Assembly: GCA_030998225.1 (NCBI GenBank)
Contig: JAPYXD010000704.1
Span: forward strand, 9,486,001-9,550,000
Reading direction: 5' to 3'
DNA length: 64,000 bases
From: Diplolepis rosae
Lineage: Eukaryota; Arthropoda; Insecta; Hymenoptera; Diplolepididae
Shown here: piece after piece, positions 53,771-62,044 of the stretch
Layout of the letters: each line of letters opens with the position of its first letter
Position numbering within the stretch: position 1 is the stretch's first letter
Notes under the pieces: generated by a model
What the model was told of the DNA's origin: nothing
What the model saw: only the letters and a program-made list of their open reading frames with translations
The model's database searches: none
Program-made: the position numbers and the translations under genes

Positions 53771-56513
53771 TCTGCCCGCTTTGCGGGCACATTCTCATCG
53801 CGCGCTTCGCGCGCAGCTTGCAAGTTTGAGCGCGCCTGGTGCGCGAGATTCGATCGTCGCGCTTCGTGCTCCGTTCTTTCTGGACCTCGCGCTTCGCGCT
53901 CGGTCTTGTGCTCTCCGCATACATTTAAGTTTATTTCTTATAATTTGATACTGAAGCTCAAACTAATTTTATAATTATATTACAGATGATGTGAATTACA
54001 CATTTTCTCAAAGTCACTCTATTTCTTTTTGAATTTAAGTGAAACAGGAAATTCAATTTACTTAAGGCTCTATAAGCCTTAAGGAACACATTTTCATCAT
54101 GACGCTCGCGCTTCGCGCTCGATTTTCTGTATACATTTCAGTCACTCTTTAATAAATTACATGATTAAAATAATTTATTTTCTTCCAAATCTCTCAAAAA
54201 GAAAAAACAATCGTAGAACTTATTTAAGGAAACAATTTTACAGAACAACGCTTATTTCGTATCTCATATATTTTGGTGAAAAAAATCGAATTTTTTTAAT
54301 AATAAAAATCAAAACATAAAATATACACTCTGTCCCGAAATGTCTTAATGAGAATTTGTAAACCTCATTTAGGCAAACAATTTTCCAGATATACGTTTTT
54401 TTTGTATCTCACATATTTTGTTTAAAAAATGGAATTTTTGAATTTTAAACGTATTTTTTGGAATTTAAACGAAAAGTATATGTTTTACCAGAAACTGCGT
54501 CAGACAAAATTTGTAGATCTTTTTGAAACGAACAACTTTGTATTCTTACGTCTTTTTCGTATTTTACATATTATTGTTAATAAATTGAATTTTGGATTTT
54601 CAATAGTTTTTTTACATTCTGATCATGGATGAGAAGGTATTGGTTTTATGTGAAAATGACTTTCGAAATTTTCATCAAATCTTTACGTTTTGAGACCCCC
54701 TGAGTTAGAAAAAAGGGTTTTTACGAAAGTGTCTGTCTGTCTGTCTGTAGGTCGTGTGCGGCATAACTCTCGATAGAATTATCAGATTGAATTGAGCTTT
54801 GGTACACTTTATCGGAACCGAAAAAGTAAAGACAAGTTCGTTAACCAGCCACATCCAATCAAAATTGAGGGGTTGAGCACGACTTTTGTGTTTTTGAAAA
54901 TAATTTTTTGAAAAAATAAAAAATTTCAATACTGGTTTTAGATAGTGCTCATAAATCTCTAAAAATTATCCTGATAACATTTTTTGATTAAATCAAAATT
55001 AGAAATGTTACAGCATATTCAAATTCGAAAAAAGTCAATATCAAAATTCCATTTTCCAGTTAAATTATACGAGATACAAAAAAACGTTATGATACAATAT
55101 TATTGAATAAATAAAGACCTACAAATTTGAATTGTAAAATTTTTTCATAAGATGCATATTTTACTTTTTAATTCCAAAAAAAATATTGAAAATCCAAAAT
55201 TCAATTTTTTAACAATAATATGTAAAATAAGAAAAAAAAGGAAGAATACAATGTTGTTAGTTTCAAACAGATCTACAAATTTCGTCTCACACAGTTTCTG
55301 ATAAAACATATATTTTTCGTTTCAATTAAAAAAAAAACGATTAAAATTCAAAAATTCCATTTTTTAGACAAAATATGTGAGATACAAAAAAACGTTTAGA
55401 TGGAAAATTGTTTGCCTAAATGAGGTCTACAAATTCTCATTAAGACATTTCGGGACAGGAGGTATATTTTATGTTTTGATTTTTAATATACAAAACATTC
55501 GATTTTTTTCACCAAAATATGTAAGATACGTAATAAGCGTTGTTCTGCAAAATCGTTTCCTGAAATAAAGTCTACGACTGTTTTTTCTTTTTGAGAGATT
55601 TGGAAGAAAATAAATTATTTTAATCATGTAATTTATTAAAAAGTTACTGAAATGTATACAGAAAATTGAGCGCGAAGCGCGAGCGCCATGATGAGAATGT
55701 GTTCCTTAAGGCTGATAGAGCCTTAAGTGAATTAAATTTCCTGTTTCGCTTAAACTGAAAAAGAAATTTTAGTGAATTTGAGAAAATGAGTAATTTACAT
55801 CATCTTTAATATTATAAAATTGGTTTGAGCTTCAGTATCAAATTATAATAAATAAACTTGAATGTATGTGAAGAGCACAAGAACGGAGCGCGAAGCACGA
55901 CGTTCAAAAATTCCGGAGCGCGCAGCGCGACGAGAATGTGCCCGCTAAGCGGGCAGATTTTTTTTAATTAAAAAGAAAAATATGCATCTTATGAAAAAAT
56001 GTTACAATTTAAATTTGTAGGTCTTTATGTAGAAAATAATATTGTATTATAACGTTTTTTCGTATCTCGTATAATTTAACTGGAAAATGGAATTTTGATA
56101 TTGACTTTTTTCGAATTTGAATATGCTGTAACATTTCTAATTTTGATTTAATCGAAAAATATTATTAGGATAATTTGTAGAGCTTTATGAGCACTATCAA
56201 AAACCAGTATTGAAATTTTGGATTTTTTCAAAAAACACAAAAGTAGTGCTCAACCCCTCAATTTTGATTGGATGTGGCTGGTTCACGAACTTGTCCTTAC
56301 TTTTTCGGCTCCGATAAAGTGTACCAAAGCTCAATTCAATCTGATGATTCTATCGAGAGTTATGCCGCACACGACCTACAGACAGACAGACAGACATTTT
56401 CGTAAAAACCGTTTTTCCTGACTCAGGGGGTCTCAAAACGTAAAGATTTGATAAAAATTTCAAAAGTCATTTTTCACATAAAACCAATACCTTCTCATCC
56501 ATGATGAGAATGT
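53771..56513 (+). mobile_element. Helentron-like repeat, full copy interrupted by an inverted copy
   Basis: Begins TCTGCCCGCTTTGCGGGCAC at 53771, has the GCGCGCTTCGCGCGC and CTCGCGCTTCGCGCTC palindromes, and follows the family order to 54612. It resumes at 55958 in the poly-T stretch (TTTTTTAATTAAAAAG) and ends with the 3' hairpin at 56513. The outer copy minus the insertion is 1,398 bp, against 1,399 bp for the uninterrupted copy at 62045-63443. It keeps the conserved 67-codon open frame at 56218-56421. Confidence 0.85.
54613..55957 (-). mobile_element. Helentron-like repeat inserted in opposite orientation
   Basis: Read on the minus strand it starts TCTGCCCGCTTAGCGGGCAC (5' hairpin), passes GCGCGCTCCGG and GCGCTCGCGCTTCGCGCTC-type palindromes, and ends with the 3' hairpin and GAATGTA at 54613. 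It is 1,345 bp, essentially full-length. The insertion point lies in the T-run that follows CAATAG in the outer copy. Two opposite copies side by side make the region 53.8-56.5 kb a large imperfect inverted repeat. Confidence 0.85.
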
Positions 56514-56557
56514 AAAAAATATCTATGTTTATCAGGTGTATTTTTGAATATTTTCAG

Positions 56558-56690
56558 AAAAAAAGAAAAGTCTTGACGATTAATAAAAAAATGGAAATTT
56601 TGACAAATTTGGAAAACGGGATAAAAAATTGGAAAATTTGCAAAAAATACAACGTTTTAAATTCGAGCACGCTTCATTCCGTAGTAGTGG
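56558..56690 (+). pseudogene. CENP-B/pogo-type HTH remnant
   Basis: The translated stretch KRKVLTINKKMEILTNLENG, followed by ICKKYNVLNSSTLHSV, matches the N-terminal DNA-binding domain (HTH_psq/CENP-B box-binding) of pogo/Tigger transposases and of their domesticated relatives such as CENP-B and jerky. About 42 residues are recognisable; the sequence before it derives from the adjoining repeat and the sequence after it is unrelated. The second HTH and the DDE domain are absent here. It lies inside the 4.2 kb element and may be a scrap of its original transposase or an unrelated fragment. Confidence 0.7.
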
Positions 56691-57182
56691 GGGAAGAGGG
56701 GTCGATCGGCTGCTCATTATGGGGAGGCGTGACGCGCTCGTAAAAGGGAGGCCTTGTTACAGGGAATCTCGAGTGTACTTAGAAGAAATATTCAAAAGTT
56801 AAACACAGGGGAAACTGGTCGAGTTTTACTCCAGCTTAGCTTCTAATAGTTAAACTTGCAAATAACTAGCAAGTTCCTTACCAATAATTTTTTACTAGTT
56901 TTGACTAACTATTAACTAATCAACTTTCAAGTGAAACTTAAGATATTTCTACCCGGGGGTCGATGGCACATGGTCTGGCTGATCATATGGCTTGAAAAAT
57001 GGGTTGATTCGTGGATAGCCTCAAAAGATGAACATTTTTGCCGTAACGGCATTGGAGCTCTACCAGAAAGATGGGCAAAAGTTGTATCTAACGATGGGAA
57101 ATACTTTGAATGATTCATTTGTAACCATTTTTTCTCAATAAAGTCTCATTTTCATAAAAAAACAGCAGGAACTTAATCAAAT

Positions 57183-57715
57183 AGTGTTGAATAAACTTAT
57201 TTTTAATGTTATAAAGCCTTGTGCAAAAATTTCGATGTATTCGGTTTTAATGCTAACGACAGAGGTCGCAGTTCTAATTTTTATGCGCATAGTAAATTTT
57301 GTTACACGTGTTTTTTCATACGACGACATTTACATAGTAAAGGCACCTACAATTATTTTAGTGATCAAATACTGTTCTTGAAATAAATTTTTATTTTTAT
57401 CCGTGTCCTACTTTTGTTATGTGCGATATATAATTAATCTTTTTTAAACCAAGTGATGCTAAATTTTAAAAGAAAGATTCAGTAATTTTGAACTATTTTT
57501 CATATAACATTAGAAAATTAATACCTCTTCATAACAGAAATAGAATTAAAATCATTTTTTTTCAATAAATTCAACATTGATGTTGCCATTTCTTATTAAG
57601 ATTTACAGATTAGGAATCTCGGCCACTCACTAAATTTGAGTGTCGTTATTGGTACACTTTATTCTTACTTTTCATTTTAACTATTTCCATGTATCAACTA
57701 AACCACACAGAAAAG
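57183..57715. other. no feature seen
   Basis: AT-rich sequence between the split mariner and the next large element; the frame at 57184-57381 has no recognisable motif. Confidence 0.35.
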
Positions 57716-58042
57716 TTTGTTTCGGAAAAAGTCCGAAACTTCGTACCTGAGTCTGGGATACGAGGAAAGTTTCTTTTTTGTTCAAACGTATTCAGCTAGA
57801 CGAATACTGAACGATTTCGGGAATAACTGAAAACAGTTCAAAAATCGAGTGAAAAATTCAGAAACAGTTCCGGAAGAAGTCAAGGCTGCGTGAAAAAAGA
57901 AATTGGTATTTTTTCTTTCTCTGCTTTGTAATTCTTCTTTGCTTGGACATTTTTTGTACATATTTACACAAGAACACATCTAAATATTGTATTTATTAGA
58001 ATATAGCAGTTGAAACAAATGATAAATAATATGCATAGTTAA

Positions 58043-58375
58043 GGCTATGGATCAACCAGTACAGCTGACTAAATCAATAAAATCAGTTTCCCCCAAGATT
58101 TTTCAGCAATAATGAATTTTTTTAGCTGAAAATTCAGGACATAACAAAGGACATATAAGCGCATGGCTATGGATTTCAATTTGTTCTGAACAATAAAAAA
58201 AATAATTCCTGTTTTACCGACACTAACATTTTTTATTTGTCCACAAGTAATTGAAGTCCACAGTCATCCGCAAATATGTCCTGTATTATGTTCTAAAGTT
58301 TCAGCTAAAAAAATTCATTATTTCTGAAAAATCTTGGGGGAAACTGATTTTATTTATTTAGTCATATGTACTGGA
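58043..58375. mobile_element. palindromic MITE, ~150 bp arms
   Basis: CCAGTACAGCTGACTAAAT at the left is inverted at the right as ATTTAGTCATATGTACTGG. The arms remain complementary through AAAATCAGTTTCCCCCAAG, TGAATTTTTTTAGCTGAAA and AGGACATAT. The loop of about 40-60 nt lies around 58200. No exact flanking duplication was decided. Confidence 0.8.
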
Positions 58376-58457
58376 TGAATCAGGACCTTAATAGTTAACA
58401 TAAAATAAAGTAATAAATTGTATTGTAAAGCTGAAACAGAAAAAATCGTATCGGAAG

Positions 58458-58527
58458 AAGCTGCCAGGAATCGAACACGGGTCTTCGAATCACCAAATAC
58501 CGGTTCGTGCCAATGGGCTAAAACAGA
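58458..58527 (-). pseudogene. tRNA-like relic with A and B boxes
   Basis: On the minus strand TAGCCCATTGG (A box, consensus TRGCNNAGYNGG) is followed 43 nt later by TGTTCGATTCC (B box, consensus GGTTCGANTCC), nearly the spacing of a tRNA. The T stem has one mismatch and the acceptor ends (CTGTTTT against CAGCTTC) do not pair, so it is not a functional tRNA. A tRNA-derived SINE head is the likeliest alternative; no SINE tail was identified. Confidence 0.55.
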
Positions 58528-58594
58528 TTTTAAAGGCCGGACGGAATTCGAGCCTAATGAAAAATGCACCTAATAACCCCCAAATTTTAAATTA

Positions 58595-59876
58595 TTGGAT
58601 CTATAACTTAATTCGTGCGGTTTGCTAAGAGATGGCGTAACTTGATTATTATTCCATCGTTTCAATATTCCGAACATGCGTTGGAAAGTTACTGTCATTG
58701 TTCGTCTTTTTTAGTATATGTCATTCATTTGAAGCGTAAACAACAATAATTTTTTTTCACTCAAATATGTCGAACTTTGTGCCTGAAAAAGTGTTTTTGC
58801 AGGGAGTTCTTCTTCATTAATTTAATATGAAGAAAACTGCTGCCGAAAGTCATTGTATTTTGGTGGACGTTTATGGTGAACATGCTCTAGCTGAGCGAAC
58901 GTCCCAAAAGTGGTTTATACGATTTAAAAGTAGTGATTTTGGTTTGGAAGACGAAGAACGTTCTGGGCAGCCAAAAAAGTTTGAATATGAAGAACTGGAA
59001 GCATTACTCGATGAAGATTGTTGCCAAACACAAGAAGAGCTCGCAGAATCTTTGGGAGTCACTGAAGCAGCCATTTCAAAACGTTTAAAAGCAGCTGGAT
59101 ACATTCAAAAGCAAGGAAATTGGGTTCCACATGCACTTAAGCCGAGAGACGTTGAAAGGCGGTTTTGAATGTCCGAAATGCTGCTGGAACGCCACAAAAA
59201 AAAGTCATTTTTGCATCGGATTGTTACTGGTGATGAAAAATGGATCTATTACGACAACCCCAAGCGCAAAAAATCATATGTGAAACCGGGTCACCCAGCC
59301 AAATCAACGGTAAAGCCGAATATCCATGGCGCGAAGGTAATGCTCTGTATTTGGTGGGATCAGAAGGGTGTACTGTCTTATGAGCTACTAAAACCGGGTG
59401 AAACCATCAATGGAGAACGCTACCGAACACAATTAAACCGTTTGAAGAGAGCAATAGCCGAAAAACGCCCGGAATATGCGACCAGACACGAGACAATAAT
59501 TTTCCATCATGACAGCGCTCGGCCCCATGTTGCTATTCCGGTTAAGAACTATTTGGAAAACAGTGGATGGGAAGTTTGACCCCACCCGCCTTATAGCCCA
59601 GACCTTGCCCCTTCTGACTACCATTTGTTGTGGTCGATGCAGAACGCCCTCACTGGAATACGGTATCATGATACAGGGTATCAAAAATTGGCTTGATTCA
59701 TTCTTGCCCGCCAAGCCGGCGCAGTTCTTTTGGGATGGAATCCACAAATTGTCAGAAAGATGGAAAAAGTCATAGCTTCAGATGGGCAATACTTTGAATA
59801 ATACTATTGTACATGTTTTTCTTAAATAAACGTTCAAATTTTGAAAAAAAACGCACGAATTAAGTTATAGATCCAA
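58595..59876 (+). mobile_element. full-length mariner, 1,282 bp, TA flanks
   Basis: TIR TTGGATCTATAACTTAATTC followed by GTGCG is identical at both ends; TA flanks it (58593-58594, 59877-59878). Both TIRs are intact, so the element could still be moved by a transposase supplied in trans (inference). It lies inside the CAC-ended element at 57716-60964 and so is younger than it. Confidence 0.95.
58767..59801 (+). pseudogene. mariner transposase (mauritiana/Mos1-like), nearly complete
   Basis: From ATG 58767 (SNFVPEKVFLQGVLLH) one frame runs through a TAA at 58818-58820, then KKTAAESHCILVDVYGEHAL, WFIRFKSSDFGLED, QTQEELAESLGVTEAAISKR (HTH) and GNWVPHAL. A TGA at 59166-59168 interrupts it before LLERHKKKSFLHRIVTGDEK (first Asp), KPNIHGAKVMLCIWWDQ, YELLKPGETI and FHHDSARPHVAIPVKNYLE (second Asp). 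A TGA at 59577-59579 precedes PHPPYSPDLAPSDYH (third Asp). The second-to-third Asp distance is 34 residues. A pair of compensating frameshifts affects about 59650-59770 (WLDSFLPAKPA in the alternative frame), and the end GQYFE matches the family. Three stops and two frameshifts; length and all catalytic residues are otherwise normal. Confidence 0.93.
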
Positions 59877-60188
59877 TACAATATTGATAAGTTGGTAATA
59901 TTTTTTCTTTCACAAGATTTTTGACTATATAAAAACCTTTCCAATTTTATGATCAAGATATTAACATAAGTTAGCAAAAGATAAATTCGTAGCAATTTGC
60001 TTGTAATATACGAAAATATTATAAAAATTTACATGTACATGACATTTATATTCATAACGTCATATCGCGGTACTTTGATGTGGTTCATGCGTTTCACATG
60101 CATGCTTCATACATAAAATCAACATACAATATTCTAAGCAATAGATTATTCACTATAAAGTACTACTTACATAATGTTTCTGTCAATA

Positions 60189-60432
60189 CACTCGACTCGC
60201 GCTAAGGTGACGCAGATAAAACCGAGTGATCACGTTAAGGCGTCCGAGAGAGGTGACCCCACTTACTTTCCGCAACCTGCATTGTGCGTTTAGTTTTGAT
60301 GTCTGCGTATGTAAACAGAGTTACGTTGGCAACTCATGGTTCATGGTGGAGGTAAAAGGAAAGTAACGCCCAATGCCTTATCGGGAAGTTTGCCGCCGCC
60401 TTAACGGAGTTTGCTCTAGCGCGAGTCGAGTG
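60189..60432. mobile_element. 244 bp GC-rich foldback with 16 bp TIR
   Basis: CACTCGACTCGCGCTA at 60189-60204 is exactly inverted at 60417-60432. The interior is GC-rich (GTGACGCAG, GCCGCCGCC) and contains no extended second arm. No flanking duplication was settled. The frame at 60334-60618 overlaps it and shows no domain. Confidence 0.6.
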
Positions 60433-61060
60433 CATGTAGTTTGACGTTAAAAGAGGGAATCGGCATGTTGAAGTGTCCGGAAACTTATTTTTTGTCCGCC
60501 GTACACTAAAAGTTATCTTTTCCGGTGTTGTTTTGCGTGCGGAAAGTTTATATTCCCGCACTAGTGCCCTTGATACGCAATATACTATTATAACACACTT
60601 CATACTGACATTATACAACTATAGCTCTTATACACTAACACAGTTATCCAGTGCGCAATCAAGAATCCTAATTCTCTGGCTTGAAGAAAGACGGAAAAAT
60701 TAAAACGACAGATCAAAATATTTGTTCGAAATTTCCTGAGATGTTAGATATTATTCTCGATTTCCTTCTTAATTAATTCTGAATAATTACTAAAAAAAAA
60801 GTTGTCAACTGTTCCATAATTTTTTTTTAGACAGTTCCTGAATTTTTGTCAAACGTTGATAAAATTATACGAAAAGTTTCTCAACAGTTTTGAAACTTTT
60901 CTCGTATCCCAGACTCAGGTATAGTATGAGTTCCGGACTTTTCCCGAAACATATATTTTTTGTGCACATGTCGTCGGTAATTCCAGTCACAGTTTGTTGG
61001 ATCATTAAAAAATTATTAATTAAAATGGATTTTCTGTAGCAGACATACTTTCTTTACATA

Positions 61061-61150
61061 CAGTAAAACCCCATTTATCGCAACACCCGTTTATCGCAAC
61101 TCCCGTTTATTGCAACTTGTCTCTCCCGTTTATCGCAATAAACTTTACCA
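61061..61150. repeat. tandem CCCGTTTATCGCAA words at a Tigger end
   Basis: Four successive copies of (C)CCATTTATCGCAAC / CCCGTTTATCGCAAC / CCCGTTTATTGCAAC / CCCGTTTATCGCAAT lie at the left end, against two (ATTGCGATAAACGGGAGG, GTTGCGATAAACGGGG) at the right. They may be multiplied transposase-binding sites (inference). Confidence 0.7.
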
Positions 61151-61826
61151 TTTTTTTCTCCCTCTTATTAGTAGAAGGAGTGGTCACGTGATTCTTAAGG
61201 ATAGGCGGGAATACCCCTCACTTTTAAATTTGTGATGCATATATTTATATGAATTTTCATATATTAGGGATATATGAAATATATTGTTTATATGATATGA
61301 AACTATCGTTTATGTATATATTGCTACATATTTGTGTTTTATATGTAACAGAAAAACATATAAATTTTTCACATTTCAATGTATATTATTATGACAAATT
61401 ATAGCATGAATTGTGCCTAGTACAGCAATCGCTTTACCGATTGCGAATCAATTGTTTTACAAAATGCGGGAATATTTCTACTGAAAAAAATTCAATCATG
61501 CATTCGAAAATTATGAGAGAAATATGTAAGCTTTAAAGTAATTAAAATTTATTGTTTGTACTAGTCGTTTACGTACCACCGTTCGGTTCCACGTTTTCAC
61601 TCATTTATAATTGCACATATAATGACAATAAAAAAACGCATTCGAGGTTATTGGAACACGACTGTAAACAATGATAAACAGCGAAAGCGCGTGAAACTGT
61701 TCATTTAGGCGCATGTGCTGATAATCAGTTGTTCAAGCTGGTGGCGAAGAAGTGGGAACCCCTCCGTTTTTGCGATAAACGGGAGGCATTTGATTGGAAG
61801 GTGTTGCGATAAACGGGGTTTTACTG
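61061..61826. mobile_element. Tigger/pogo-type MITE, 766 bp, TA flanks
   Basis: CAGTAAAACCCCATTTATCG followed by CAACACC is inverted at the right end as GGTGTTGCGATAAACGGGG followed by TTTTACTG. TA flanks both ends (61059-61060, 61827-61828). CAGT...TTATCG ends with TA duplication are characteristic of pogo/Tigger elements. The left end carries three further CCCGTTTATCGCAA words in tandem (61086-61145). No transposase frame remains. Confidence 0.9.
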
Positions 61827-62044
61827 TAATTCATTTTATTCATTTATTTTTTAGCAATCCAGCAAACTGTGATTACAATTACCGACGTAACATGGTTCAG
61901 TTGATCCATGGCCTTAAGGGGGTCGTCTACCTTCGCGCCTGAATTTCGGGCGTATTTTTGACGATGGATTGCGAAAAAACTACATATGATATTGACACAA
62001 ATCTTTTTTTTTCTTAATCTTTTACAGTATTAAAAATAAAAAAA

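Larger units (their letters stand above)
52738..56957. mobile_element. 4.2 kb element with CCCRRGTAGAAAT ends inside a mariner
   Basis: The left end is CCCAAGTAGAAATTTTC; the inverted right end is CCCGGGTAGAAATATC. The mariner reads TGG before it and TCG after it, with GG on both sides as a possible 2 bp duplication. A subterminal pair, ACACTCGAGATTCCCT at about 53506 and its inverse at about 56762-56777, is followed on both sides by GC-rich CCTCTCCCC-type sequence. Inside are two nested Helentron-like copies and a short CENP-B-like HTH remnant. About 1.5 kb remains once the Helentron-like copies are removed. The left kilobase repeats AACTAGT, ACTTGTAAGTT and related words. Confidence 0.65.
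52073..57182 (+). pseudogene. one mariner (deleted) split by a 4.2 kb insertion
   Basis: After TA at 52071-52072 the left TIR reads TTAGATGCGCAACTAAGTTC followed by CCGCTGTTT; the right end near 57165-57182 reads AACAGCAGGAACTTAATC, its diverged complement. The frame starts at ATG 52246 (SDFVPNNRHLWEVLIFFFH), continues through WFRRFKDGDFDVDDRP, then jumps from KIFEDAD to YYELLKPNE (about 130 residues with the HTH and first Asp deleted). It reads on to a TAG before HDNARLRVAKP (second Asp) and to APSDYYLFW (third Asp) at 52737. It resumes at 56958 with SMAHGLAD, has a frameshift, then WVDSWIASKDEHF and LPERWAKVVS, and stops at 57111-57113. The two halves therefore belong to one copy. The lineage matches the copies at 16190 and 58767. 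Confidence 0.8.
57716..60964. mobile_element. 3.2 kb CAC-ended element, CA flanks, with several insertions
   Basis: The left end CACAGAAAAGTTTGTTTCGG and the inverted right end CACAAAAAATATATGTTTCGG lead into the shared blocks AAAAGTCCGAAAC / AAAAGTCCGGAAC and ACCTGAGTCTGGGATACGAG, so the inverted similarity covers about 75-100 bp. CA flanks both ends (57714-57715, 60965-60966). Inside lie a palindromic MITE, a tRNA-like relic, a full-length mariner and a small GC-rich foldback. No transposase of its own is visible. Confidence 0.65.

Noticed and set aside
53755..53935. GCGCGCTTCGCGCGC palindromes considered as bacterial-type terminators or CpG-island promoter
   Set aside because: The same palindromes recur at the same place in each Helentron-like copy, so they belong to that repeat.
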